The notes under the pieces: generated by a model | Seen by the model: only the letters and a program-made list of their open reading frames with translations | What the model was told of the DNA's origin: nothing | Databases searched by the model: none | Origin: a virus | Virus record (IMG/VR): IMGVR_UViG_3300028024_000087 | Location: 1-25,478 of that record | DNA length: 25,478 nucleotides | Strand: one strand, 5' to 3' | Made by a program: the position numbers and the translations under genes | Shown: in pieces, positions 1-6,693 of the stretch | How positions within the stretch are numbered: position 1 is the stretch's first letter | How the letters are laid out: each line of letters starts with the position of its first letter

Positions 1-1
1 G

Positions 2-121
2 CTGACCTGCGATGTGTGGGAGCATGCCTATTACATCGATTACCGGAACAAGCGCCCCGATTATGTCGGCGCCTTCTGGAATCTGGTGAACTGGGACTTC
101 GCCGCGAAGAATTTCGGCTAA
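2..121 (+). CDS. sodB: Fe/Mn superoxide dismutase, C-terminal fragment (host gene)
   Basis: This is the last 39 residues and stop codon of an iron/manganese superoxide dismutase, which converts superoxide to hydrogen peroxide and oxygen in the cytoplasm. The visible motif DVWEHAYY carries the last two metal ligands of the family (Asp and His), and the end reads [14 protein letters not shown], typical of the SOD C-terminal domain. The start lies outside the window. It is followed at once by a rho-independent terminator, so it is a host transcription unit that the prophage did not break. It marks the host side of the left junction. Confidence 0.95.
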   Translation: MTCDVWEHAYYIDYRNKRPDYVGAFWNLVNWDFAAKNFG

Positions 122-144
122 GCTTCACCCGGACAAACCGCGAA

Positions 145-170
145 ACGGGGGCCGAAAGGCTCCCGTTTTT
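145..170 (+). terminator. Rho-independent terminator of the SOD gene
   Basis: A 9-bp stem (acgggggcc / ggctcccgt, one G-U pair) with a GAAA loop runs straight into five T residues, 23 bases after the SOD stop codon. Confidence 0.88.
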
Positions 171-203
171 GTTTGTGGGGAAGGCGTTCTTCAGGCGCCG
201 CCA

Positions 204-235
204 CCCCTCACCCCGCAAGCGGGGCGAGTGAGGGG
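204..235. repeat. Host intergenic palindrome
   Basis: CCCCTCA-CCCCGC is followed by AA and then GCGGGG-CGAG-TGAGGGG, a long inverted repeat with a 4-base bulge. From memory, similar CCCCTCACCC...GCGGGG palindromes are common between genes in rhizobia, so I read it as host DNA just outside the prophage. Its right arm ends at 235, which bears on where the phage end can lie. Confidence 0.6.
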
Positions 236-242
236 AAGGACC

Positions 243-403
243 GGATATTGCAGAGAGCACGGAAGACCTCGGAATAACCCGGAAGACTCCGGAAGGCGCT
301 GATTATCATGGGCTTCGTCACCTGTCATTCTGCCGGGCGCCCTTCAGCGTGGATTTTGCAGAGGCGCCTGACATAAGAAGTTTCCGCGCGGGATTTTGCA
401 GAT
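243..403. repeat. Probable transposase-binding sites L1, L2, L3 at the phage left end
   Basis: The core GGATATTGCAGA (243-254) recurs as GGATTTTGCAGA at 351-362 and 392-nearby (core start 391). The start-to-start spacings are 108 and 40 bp. As I recall, Mu has its L1, L2 and L3 transposase sites about 105 and 40 bp apart. The match in number and spacing, in front of a leftward repressor gene, supports the assignment. The flanks outside the 12-bp core are not conserved, so the full site length is unknown. Confidence 0.6.
260..296 (+). repeat. Four CGGAA repeats at exact 10-bp period
   Basis: CGGAA begins at 260, 270, 280 and 290; CGGAAGAC occurs at 260 and 280, so the unit is also a 20-bp tandem repeat. 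The array lies between the first and second presumed transposase sites, where Mu bends its DNA with HU. A phased protein-binding or bending array is an inference. Confidence 0.6.
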
Positions 404-606
404 CGTCGGTTCCAACCGTAACGCCCACTTAAGTCGCTCTTAAGAGACGTTGAAAAAATCAATCGTATCGGAAAGGCCCCAGCTACCGTCGCTGTCAGCC
501 CAGGCAATGAAAATTGACATGGGTATGCGTACATTCCTACGTACCACAATGATGTGCATTAATTCATAAGTTAGGATATTCAACAATCCTGCCCAGGAGA
601 CCAACC
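404..606. other. Non-coding left-end leader between attL and the repressor gene
   Basis: I see no convincing gene here. The stretch holds the CTTAAG/CTCTTAAG motif (428-444), a perfect -35-like TTGACA at 514-519 without a clear -10, and a CGTAC direct repeat around 529-544 (CGTAC at 528-532 and 540-544) within an imperfect palindrome. In Mu the comparable region lies between the transposase sites and the end of the repressor gene. Confidence 0.5.
428..444. repeat. CTTAAG-TCG-CTCTTAAG motif (left copy)
   Basis: Two CTTAAG words lie 11 bp apart. The sequence CTTAAGTCGCTCTTAA is nearly the same as CTTAATCGCTCTTAA at 17092-17106, in front of the protease/scaffold gene. This is probably a binding site shared by two regulatory regions. 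Confidence 0.4.
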
Positions 607-1092
607 TCAAGCCCGCTGTTTACCACTTGTCGCGGCCGAGGGTGGCGCTAGTAGCAGCTTTTTGTGCTGGCCTACCGCCAGCTTCACCATAGCGAATTGT
701 TCGTCTGGGTCGCTGGTCGCGGCAACAATATCCGCGTGAACTTCTGCATACTTACGCCCCAGTTCCGCGGGAACCGGAGGGATGCGTAACTCCTTATAAA
801 GCTTCATAAATCCGTCTACGATGCGGGCCATCAGCTCGGTATTGAAATCGCCTCTTGCCTGTGGCTGTGGAGCGGCGCTTTGGCCAGTGATCAGCCAATT
901 CAAATCCACCTGGGTGAAGCCCGAGATTTTCCGCAAAGCCGTCAGGCCGGGCGCACGCTCTCCGGCCAAATAGTTATGCAAGGTTCTCTCGGGAATATCC
1001 GCGCCGCGCGCTACTGCACGCGGTCCACCGGCGTGATCGACCGTTTCTTTGAATCGCTCAAGGAAAGCGTCGTCTATTTCGGGCTTCATCAT
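607..1092 (-). CDS. Phage repressor, c-like HTH protein
   Basis: This 161-residue protein is transcribed leftward, divergent from the early operon, which is the place of the lysogeny repressor in Mu-like phages. The N-terminal half carries a Cro/C1-type helix-turn-helix: 'GGPRAVARGADIPERTLHNYLAG' split over about residues 17-40, then a turn with LRKISGFTQVDLNWLITG. There is no S24 protease Ser/Lys domain, so RecA-type self-cleavage is not expected. The start ATG at 1092 (or 1089) follows GGAG with 5-8 bases spacing. A longer open frame reaching 1368 runs through the operator region and its N-terminal part is not protein-like. Palindromic operators just upstream suggest autoregulation. Confidence 0.85.
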   Translation of the reverse strand: MMKPEIDDAFLERFKETVDHAGGPRAVARGADIPERTLHNYLAGERAPGLTALRKISGFTQVDLNWLITGQSAAPQPQARGDFNTELMARIVDGFMKLYKELRIPPVPAELGRKYAEVHADIVAATSDPDEQFAMVKLAVGQHKKLLLAPPSAATSGKQRA

Positions 1093-1114
1093 CCTAACTC
1101 CGAAATTCAACGAC

Positions 1115-1128
1115 TGCGCTATTGCGCA
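1115..1128. promoter_or_regulatory. Operator, imperfect palindrome near the repressor start
   Basis: TGCGCTATTGCGCA has one mismatch pair from the perfect palindrome at 1232-1245, and both are preceded by GAC. It lies 23 bases upstream of the repressor ATG, where a bound repressor would control its own transcription. Confidence 0.6.
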
Positions 1129-1204
1129 TTTCGAAGTTGGAGAATTCGGAACAAAAACAAGATGTTGTGCCGAGTTCTGGCCTTTCAGCCCAAAATGTAA
1201 GCGC

Positions 1205-1218
1205 GAAAGCGCACTTTC
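1205..1218. promoter_or_regulatory. Possible third operator, GAAAGCGCACTTTC
   Basis: A 14-bp near-palindrome between the two TGCGC operators shares their GCGC half. It may be an auxiliary repressor or Ner site; the function is inferred from position only. Confidence 0.3.
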
Positions 1219-1221
1219 CTG

Positions 1222-1249
1222 TTGCGATGACTGCGCAATTGCGCATACT
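1222..1249 (+). promoter_or_regulatory. Candidate early promoter Pe
   Basis: TTGCGA (1222-1227) and CATACT (1244-1249) are separated by 16 bp and point toward ner and the early operon. The perfect operator at 1232-1245 fills the spacer, so repressor binding would exclude RNA polymerase. The -10 match is weak and the assignment rests partly on position. Confidence 0.45.
1232..1245. promoter_or_regulatory. Operator, perfect 14-bp palindrome TGCGCAATTGCGCA
   Basis: This is a perfect inverted repeat in the repressor-ner interval, 117 bp centre to centre from the imperfect copy at 1115-1128. It is probably the main repressor operator over the early promoter. Confidence 0.7.
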
Positions 1250-1255
1250 CTCACC

Positions 1256-1294
1256 TTCGTAACAACGAACACACCGACGAACGGATTAACGAAC
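1256..1294 (+). promoter_or_regulatory. ACGAAC triplet, probable Ner operator
   Basis: ACGAAC occurs at 1265, 1277 and 1289, an exact 12-bp period. The first copy also forms an inverted repeat with TTCGT at 1256-1260. The array lies just downstream of the likely early start site. Mu Ner binds a pair of 12-bp elements in the same region of the phage switch, so a Ner operator is a reasonable inference. Confidence 0.45.
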
Positions 1295-1318
1295 GTCAAA
1301 ACCTTCACCCCAAAAAAA

Positions 1319-1336
1319 GCCGGCCCGCCAGCCGGC
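1319..1336 (+). promoter_or_regulatory. GC-rich hairpin in the ner leader
   Basis: Two GCCGGC words, six bases apart, follow a run of seven A residues and sit six bases before the ner ribosome-binding site. The hairpin could slow or attenuate early transcription, or mask the ribosome site. No T-run follows it on the plus strand; read from the minus strand it would be followed by seven T residues and could end leftward transcription. Confidence 0.35.
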
Positions 1337-1352
1337 CCAATCAGGAGCATCA

Positions 1353-1637
1353 ATGCCACGTTTACCAAAACGCACTTGGACTCGGGAAGGTATCAAAGCT
1401 GAAATCCGCGATCGCGGCATCACGCTTGAAGCCCTCTCAAAATCCTGGGGCTACAGCCCCAAGGCCGTCACCCATGCCTTGTCTCGGCCTTGGCCTGCCA
1501 TAGAAGCCCGTATCGCCGAATTCCTTGACATTCCCGCGACCGAACTTTGGCCGGAACGATACCGCGCTGACGGATCGCCTGCCGGCGCGGCTGGCAACTA
1601 TCCCGCCCGCCGCGCTGAGACTCGGGCAGCCGCCTGA
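1353..1637 (+). CDS. ner: Ner-like transcriptional regulator
   Basis: This is a 94-residue protein of the Mu Ner/SfsB family, a small homeodomain-like HTH protein that turns down early transcription and the repressor promoter. Residues 6-70 align in pattern with Ner: WTREGIKAEIRDRGITLEAL, then SWGYSPKAVTHALSRPWP, then a helix ending in LWPERY, matching the family ending 'IWPSRY'. The C-terminal tail (about 25 residues, Ala/Arg rich) is probably disordered. The ATG follows AGGAG at 5 bases. It is the first gene of the rightward early operon, as in Mu. Confidence 0.9.
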   Translation: MPRLPKRTWTREGIKAEIRDRGITLEALSKSWGYSPKAVTHALSRPWPAIEARIAEFLDIPATELWPERYRADGSPAGAAGNYPARRAETRAAA

Positions 1638-1710
1638 TCCGCTCTGAATTGACGCAAGCCTAGTCCCTCGCGCTCTCCCCGGACAGTCAAAACGACAAGG
1701 TTATTTGAAC

Positions 1711-2526
1711 ATGGCATCCAAGATCGTCTCCATTCCCCTGGCGCAAATCTCTATTGAAGGGCGCTTGCGTTCCGTTGACCCGGATTGGGCCGCGGGCTTA
1801 GCCCTCTCCATTGAGCAGGTCGGCTTACATACACCGGTCTTGGTGGCCAAGGCCGGCGATGGCTATCGCCTCGTCGCGGGTGCGCACCGCTTCGAGGCCG
1901 TCAAGTCCCTTGGTTGGGAAAAAATCGATGCATCTATCGTTGACGGCAATCAACTGGAATTGCGCCTCCAGGAAATTGACGAAAACCTGTTCCGTCGCGA
2001 GTTGAACGCACTCGACCGGGCAACCTTTCTCGCGGAGCGCCACTCGATCTATGAGGAACTGCACCCGGAGACAAAGAAGGGGGCGGCCGGTGCTGCTGTC
2101 CGTTGGCATGCGAGCGAAAAGTTTTCGTTTGCATCCGACACGGCGGAAAAGCTCGGCCTGTCCGAGCGTTCCATTCAGCTTTCAATTGCGCGTTACCGCA
2201 ATATCAATGCCGATGTGCGGCAGCAAATCAACGGCACCTGGATCGCGAACAAGGGCAATGAGCTGGACGCACTCGCCCGTCTGTCGCCAGCCGAACAGAA
2301 AAAGGCGGTCAAACTGGTTCTTCGAGAGAAAGACCCGCTGCCCTCCATCGCCGCCGCCGCTCGTAAAATCAAGGGCACCCTCGACCCCGTCAATTCGGAT
2401 GAAGACAAGGCGCTGCAAAAGCTGATGGCGCTCTGGCGTGACGCCACGGCTGCCATACGCGGCAACTTTGTTGCATGGCTCGACGAACAAGGCGAGTTGG
2501 GCGGACGGAAAAAGAAAGCCGCGTGA
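1711..2526 (+). CDS. ParB/RepB-like partition-family protein
   Basis: This 271-residue protein has the ParB/Spo0J fold. Residues 8-75 form the ParB N-terminal domain, with GYRLVAGAHRFEAVKSLGW at 51-69. The nucleotide-binding box usually written GERR is GAHR here (57-60). ENLFRRELN (91-99) and a helix-turn-helix around AEKLGLSERSIQ (145-156) follow, then a basic tail ending GRKKKAA. ParB-like genes between ner and the transposase are common in alphaproteobacterial Mu-like phages. With no parA nearby, true plasmid-type partition is unlikely; a role in DNA binding during transposition is inferred. ATG 1711 is preferred, although a TTG two codons earlier sits closer to AAGG (1697-1700). Confidence 0.85.
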   Translation: MASKIVSIPLAQISIEGRLRSVDPDWAAGLALSIEQVGLHTPVLVAKAGDGYRLVAGAHRFEAVKSLGWEKIDASIVDGNQLELRLQEIDENLFRRELNALDRATFLAERHSIYEELHPETKKGAAGAAVRWHASEKFSFASDTAEKLGLSERSIQLSIARYRNINADVRQQINGTWIANKGNELDALARLSPAEQKKAVKLVLREKDPLPSIAAAARKIKGTLDPVNSDEDKALQKLMALWRDATAAIRGNFVAWLDEQGELGGRKKKAA

Positions 2527-2533
2527 GGTAGCT

Positions 2534-2725
2534 ATGGCTGCGAACCATTCGCCCGACAACTCCGCCGCCACTGAAGAAAAGCCAGTTCCAGAAGGAAAGC
2601 TAGTCGCGGTTCGCGAGGCCATCGCCGCTGTTTTCTATGGCTCGGTGAATGAGATTTCGCTCGCTGCCATTCGCGCCGCCAGCGCTTGGGATGTCGCCAA
2701 CCGCGCACCAGAAGGTCATCAATAA
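2534..2725 (+). CDS. Small early protein of unknown function
   Basis: This is a 63-residue protein with an acidic, Pro/Glu-rich N-terminus (about 1-22) and one or two helices after it (VAVREAIAAVFYGSVNEISL). I do not recognise a family. The ATG has GAGG five bases upstream. It starts eight bases after the ParB-like gene, and its TAA overlaps the next ATG (TAATG), so it is read as part of the early operon. Confidence 0.65.
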   Translation: MAANHSPDNSAATEEKPVPEGKLVAVREAIAAVFYGSVNEISLAAIRAASAWDVANRAPEGHQ

Positions 2726-3192
2726 TGGCACGCATAAAAGGCGATAGCCGGACAGCCGATCTCCTGAGCTGGTTGCCACCGGAGCCTGTTCAATCGTTTG
2801 ACACCGAGACGGTACGAGCAGCATCCCTTCACGGGGCGTTGTGCCGGGCGCTCAAAGAGGCGCTTAAGAGCTGCGACAAGACCCGCGAGCAGATCGCCGA
2901 GGAAATGTCTGAATATCTTGGCGAAGATGTCAGCAAGAACATGCTCGACGCTTACGCTTCGGAGGCTCGCGACGAGCACATTATCAATGTCATTCGGTTT
3001 ATCGCGCTGATCAGCGCGACCCGTGATCAGCGGCTATTGAATTGGATTGCCGAAATGTTCGGGTGGGCGGTGATTGATCAGCGGTATTTGCCAGCGATCA
3101 ACGTCGCGTTGCTTGCCGATAAGAAAGAGGAAATTGAGCGGCAGCTTCAGGTTGCGCAGCGAAACCTGAAGAACGGGAGCGCCGGGCTATGA
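2725..3192 (+). CDS. Early phage protein upstream of the transposase
   Basis: This 155-residue protein has a conserved-looking core at about residues 35-75: LHGALCRALKEALKSCDKTR, then REQIAEEMSEYLGEDVSKNMLDAYASEARD, like a phage regulatory protein with a helix-turn-helix-like segment. The end (ADKKEEIERQLQVAQRNLK) is a probable coiled coil. I recall similar proteins just before A genes in Mu-like phages but cannot name the family with certainty. The start is the ATG in the TAATG overlap; a longer frame from 2686 lies inside the preceding gene. It ends in an ATGA overlap with the transposase gene. Confidence 0.7.
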   Translation: MARIKGDSRTADLLSWLPPEPVQSFDTETVRAASLHGALCRALKEALKSCDKTREQIAEEMSEYLGEDVSKNMLDAYASEARDEHIINVIRFIALISATRDQRLLNWIAEMFGWAVIDQRYLPAINVALLADKKEEIERQLQVAQRNLKNGSAGL

Positions 3193-5132
3193 AGCAATGG
3201 TTCACGCCCGCTGATCTCGCAGCCCTGGCATTGCCCGGCATGCCGACCACAGCACGCGCAGTGCAGTTGATGGCGCAGCGTGAGAATTGGAAGCGACCTG
3301 ACTGGCAATGGCCAACCAATGAGCAAGGCCGCTGGCGGCGCCGCGAAGCGCGCGGCGGTGGTGTCGAGTATCACTATTCGCTGTTGCCGACCCGTGCGCG
3401 GGCCAAGGTGGTTTCTATGCATGTGACGCCGGCCGGTGATGAGCGCGCCGAGGCAAAAGCCGACCTGTCACACCGTGAAATGTGGACATTCTTCGATGCA
3501 CTCCCCGATAAGAAGAAGGAAAAGGCACGCGAGAAACTTGCCGCACTGGATGAGATCAACGCGCTGATCGTTTCCGGCATGCACAAGGACATCGCGTGCC
3601 AAATGGTGGCCACACAACGCGATATCGCGGTTCGCACCGTCTACAATTGGCGCGGTCTTGTGGCCGGAAAAGACCGGGCCGATTGGTTGCCGTATCTCGC
3701 ACCGCGTCATGTCGGCACGATGACCGAGGCGCACTGCGATGCGGAGGCCTGGGAGTATCTAAAGGGCGACTATCTGCGCCTGGAGCGACCGAACTTTTCG
3801 GATTGCTATCGCCGACTAACTCGGATTGCCCAGGGCAACGGTTGGAGCATCCCGAGCGACGATGCCCTGTTGCGCCGGATACAGGCGCTGCCGACCCCAC
3901 TGCTGGTCCTGGCGCGAGATGGCGTCGATGCGCTTAAACGCATGTTCCCGGCACAGGAGCGCGACCGCTCGGTATTTCATGCACTCGAAGCCGTCAACGC
4001 TGACGGTCACAAGTGGGACGTTTGGGTCCGCTGGCCTGATGGTGACATCGGCCGCCCTGTCATGGTCGGCTTTCAGGACCTGTACTCAGGCATGATCTTG
4101 TCCTGGCGCATCGACCGGACGGAAAACAAAGAGACGGTACGCCTTGCCCTCGGCGATTTGATCGAGACTTACGGCATCCCTGATCATTGCTGGCTGGATA
4201 ACGGCCGAAACTTTGCGAGCAAATGGCTGACCGGAGGTATCCCCAACCGCTACCGCTTCAAAGTCCGTGATGAAGAACCGGCCGGTATCCTCACCACTGT
4301 AGGAACCGAGGTTCACTGGACCACGCCATATAGCGGCCAGTCCAAGCCAATCGAACGAGCATGGCGCGATATGGCGCAGAGCATCGCCAAGGACCCGCGC
4401 TTTGCCGGCGCTTGGACCGGCAATACAGTGGCCGACAAACCTGAAAACTACGGCAGCAAGGCTGTTGATCTCGATACCTTCATTCAGGTGGTGAGCGAAG
4501 GGATTGCGGAACACAACGCCCGCCTGGGCCGTACGTCCCGCATCGCCGCCGGCCGTTCATTGCGTGACGTGTTTACGGCCTCCTACGAGGTAAGCCCGAT
4601 CCGCAAAGCGACACCGGAGCAACGCCGCCTTTGGCTGTTGGCTGCCGAAGGCGTCCGGTCCGATACCGTCAACGGTTCCATGCGGATCGAAGGCAACCGG
4701 TATTGGGCGGAATTCCTGCATGCCTTTCGCGGCCAAAAGCTGGTGGCGCGGTTCGATCCGCAAAGCCTTCATGACGGCATCCACATCTATCGTCTCGATG
4801 GTGCTTATGTCGGCTATGCCGACTGCATCGAGGCAGCCGGCTTCAACGATGTGAACGCGGCCCGCTCCCATGCTCAGACGCGCCGCGCTTGGATGCGCGC
4901 CCAGGCAGAGATGCTGAAGGCGGAGCGCAAGCTATCGATTGAGGAAGTGGCGGCCATGATGCCGACCACGGAGGAACCTGCACCGCTGCCTGAGACAAAA
5001 CTCGTGCGGCCGGTCTTCGGAAATCTCGCAATCAAGCCGGAAACGGCAATCGACGCCGAGCGGGACCAAGAAGAGGTGCTGATCAATTTTGGCCGGGGAT
5101 TGGCCCTGGTTAAAAACAACGCCGACCTCTGA
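3189..5132 (+). CDS. A: Mu-type DDE transposase A
   Basis: This 647-residue transposase cuts the phage ends and joins them to target DNA in replicative transposition. Residues 1-75 match the Mu A N-terminal winged helix that binds the enhancer (WFTPADLAALALPGMPTTAR). End-binding HTH subdomains lie at about 110-250. The RNase H-like core carries the catalytic triad D272 (in NADGHKWD), D337 (in WLDNGRN) and E389 (in KPIERAW), with spacings of 65 and 52 residues, like Mu A. The beta-barrel is at about 480-560, and the basic helix at 565-600 (RRAWMRAQAEMLKAERKL) fits the domain III that contacts B. The gene is full length and looks intact. It starts in an ATGA overlap and is followed by B. Confidence 0.97.
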   Translation: MKQWFTPADLAALALPGMPTTARAVQLMAQRENWKRPDWQWPTNEQGRWRRREARGGGVEYHYSLLPTRARAKVVSMHVTPAGDERAEAKADLSHREMWTFFDALPDKKKEKAREKLAALDEINALIVSGMHKDIACQMVATQRDIAVRTVYNWRGLVAGKDRADWLPYLAPRHVGTMTEAHCDAEAWEYLKGDYLRLERPNFSDCYRRLTRIAQGNGWSIPSDDALLRRIQALPTPLLVLARDGVDALKRMFPAQERDRSVFHALEAVNADGHKWDVWVRWPDGDIGRPVMVGFQDLYSGMILSWRIDRTENKETVRLALGDLIETYGIPDHCWLDNGRNFASKWLTGGIPNRYRFKVRDEEPAGILTTVGTEVHWTTPYSGQSKPIERAWRDMAQSIAKDPRFAGAWTGNTVADKPENYGSKAVDLDTFIQVVSEGIAEHNARLGRTSRIAAGRSLRDVFTASYEVSPIRKATPEQRRLWLLAAEGVRSDTVNGSMRIEGNRYWAEFLHAFRGQKLVARFDPQSLHDGIHIYRLDGAYVGYADCIEAAGFNDVNAARSHAQTRRAWMRAQAEMLKAERKLSIEEVAAMMPTTEEPAPLPETKLVRPVFGNLAIKPETAIDAERDQEEVLINFGRGLALVKNNADL

Positions 5133-5180
5133 CGCAAACAGAGGCCGGCGCAAATGCAACCATCAACAGGAGCAGACTAT

Positions 5181-6149
5181 ATGAACGCGATTACTGCTGA
5201 CAAGGGCACTTTCAGCGATGAACACCAGAACGCCTTGCGCGAAGAAGTGCGGGCCATCATGGAACACGAAGGAATGTCCCAGGCCGATGTTTCCAAAGCA
5301 TCAGGGGTCAAATATGGCACCTTCACCGGGTGGCTTAGTGGCACCTACGCAGGACGAAATGAGAACATCGCTGCGGAGGTCCAAATCTGGCTTGAGGCCC
5401 GCAAAGAGCAACAGCGCACTTTAACTAAGCTACCACCGCCGCCGGGCTTCCAAGCTACGCCGACAGCTAAACACATCATCAATGTACTGAGCTTCGCCCA
5501 GGCGTCTCCTGATTTCACGGTAGTTGCGGGAGGCCCTGGTGTCGGCAAGACGACAGCACTCAAGCGCTATCAGGAAACCAACCCGAACGTTTGGATGATC
5601 ACCATGTCGCCGACTAGTTCGTCACCGCATGCATTGCTGACGGAGCTGTGCGAGGAGATGCGGATTGCAGAACGGCAATCAATGAAGTTGATGCGGGCTA
5701 TCGGCCGTAAGATTGCTGGATCGAATGGCCTCATCATCGTGGATGAAGCGCAGCACTTGCTGCCGAAGGCGGTAGATCAGCTTCGGTCGATTTACGACCT
5801 GGGCGGCGTCGGCGTCGTCTTGGCTGGCAATGAAACGGTTTACAGCCGGTTAGAAGGCGAAGGGCGGAAGGCCGCTTATGCGCAGATGTATAGCCGGATC
5901 GGCATGCGGATTACCCGGCCTAAGCCGCACGCGCAGGACATCTGCACACTGATAAAGGCCTGGGGTATTGACGATAAAGACCAAGCCGAATTGCTGAAGG
6001 TCATTGCCCGCAAGCCCGGCGCTTTGCGCGGATTGACGAAGACCTTAACGCTTGCTGCCATGCTCGCCGCCGGTGATGGCGTGCCGCGTGGTGTGAAGCA
6101 CATCAAACAGGCATGGTCGCAGCTCTCCAGCCAAGACGTTGTGTCGTAA
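5181..6149 (+). CDS. B: AAA+ target-DNA activator B
   Basis: This 322-residue ATPase, the Mu B family, binds target DNA, stimulates transposase A and gives target immunity. Residues 20-80 hold a Cro-like HTH (MSQADVSKASGVKYGTFTGW) as in Mu B. Walker A is GGPGVGKT (117-124) and Walker B is LIIVDEAQH (184-192); a sensor region (VVLAGNETVYSRL) and the C-terminal KPGALRGLTKTLTLAAMLA domain follow. I choose ATG 5181, preceded by AGGAG at 8 bases. An in-frame ATG at 5154 with GAGG is possible and would add nine residues. It lies 48 bases after A. Confidence 0.96.
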   Translation: MNAITADKGTFSDEHQNALREEVRAIMEHEGMSQADVSKASGVKYGTFTGWLSGTYAGRNENIAAEVQIWLEARKEQQRTLTKLPPPPGFQATPTAKHIINVLSFAQASPDFTVVAGGPGVGKTTALKRYQETNPNVWMITMSPTSSSPHALLTELCEEMRIAERQSMKLMRAIGRKIAGSNGLIIVDEAQHLLPKAVDQLRSIYDLGGVGVVLAGNETVYSRLEGEGRKAAYAQMYSRIGMRITRPKPHAQDICTLIKAWGIDDKDQAELLKVIARKPGALRGLTKTLTLAAMLAAGDGVPRGVKHIKQAWSQLSSQDVVS

Positions 6150-6160
6150 GGGAGGCGCGC

Positions 6161-6370
6161 ATGTTGTCAAACGAAATTCGTAATATCGCAGCCGCTCTTT
6201 CCGCTCTGCCTCTTGATAGTACCGACGGGCCCGATTTGGCGCGGCGGCTCGATGCTATCGCGGCCGGCGTCGAGAGCTTGGAAGCGATCACCATCCCGAC
6301 TTATGCGCGCGTTATCCCGGCTGATTGCCGGGATAACGTTCTCGCCTTCCGAAGGGCGGGTGCCATATGA
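6161..6370 (+). CDS. Small early protein containing a DNA inverted repeat
   Basis: This is a 69-residue, mainly helical protein (LSNEIRNIAAALSALPL..., then ARRLDAIAAGVESLEAI). I do not recognise a family. ATG 6161 follows GGGAGG at 5 bases, and the gene ends in an ATGA overlap with the next one, so translation is likely. Its last third contains a perfect 11-bp inverted repeat (6311-6337) that is listed separately; the codons there encode VIPADCRDN. Confidence 0.65.
   Translation: MLSNEIRNIAAALSALPLDSTDGPDLARRLDAIAAGVESLEAITIPTYARVIPADCRDNVLAFRRAGAI
6311..6337. repeat. Perfect 11-bp inverted repeat inside a coding region
   Basis: GTTATCCCGGC (6311-6321), five bases TGATT, then GCCGGGATAAC (6327-6337). 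As RNA it is a very stable hairpin 30 bases before a stop codon and the next coupled start. As DNA it contains two inverted TTATCC words, the 5' part of a DnaA box, and lies 350 bases upstream of a gene for a DnaA domain IV protein. Confidence 0.7.
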
Positions 6371-6693
6371 CCAACCAACCCTACAAAGTGGGTGATGTCA
6401 TCGACGTCGATTTCCGGGGCCGCGCGGTCAAAGCGGAGGTGGTGACCTATCGGACCGCCAGCCGCCGGCAGATATTGACCGTGCGTACCGAGAACGACGG
6501 GCTGTTGACCCTCGCAATCGAGTTGCCGGTGACGGAAGGCGTAGCATCGATTTCTGTCCCTCCTGCCGATATCGCCGCTGCGCGTGTCATTGCGCTATCG
6601 ATACTCGCTCGCCACGAAACTCGGATGCCGGTCGCGGCAGAGGCCAATCTGTTGGCCTCTGCCGTGATCGCTCTGACCGGCGGTGCTGCATGA
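6367..6693 (+). CDS. Hypothetical early protein
   Basis: This is a 108-residue protein. Residues 1-65 look beta-rich (YKVGDVIDVDFRGRAVKAEV, then QILTVRTENDGLLTLAIELP), like a small barrel; the remainder is an Ala-rich helix pair. I do not recognise a family. It is coupled on both sides by ATGA overlaps (6367-6370 and 6690-6693), which supports expression as part of the early operon just before the DnaA-like gene. Confidence 0.65.
   Translation: MTNQPYKVGDVIDVDFRGRAVKAEVVTYRTASRRQILTVRTENDGLLTLAIELPVTEGVASISVPPADIAAARVIALSILARHETRMPVAAEANLLASAVIALTGGAA

Noticed and set aside
514-543. Promoter with perfect TTGACA at 514-519
   Set aside because: No acceptable -10 at 16-18 bp and no plus-strand gene downstream; it would only make RNA antisense to the repressor.
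1093-1368. N-terminal extension of the repressor on the minus strand
   Set aside because: It runs through the operators and into the ner start region, and its residues are not like any repressor. The ATG pair at 1087-1092 has GGAG and begins the HTH region at the normal distance.
6312-6337. Canonical DnaA boxes in the inverted repeat
   Set aside because: TTATCCCGG shares only the first six bases with TTATCCACA; the link to the DnaA-like protein is kept as a hypothesis only.
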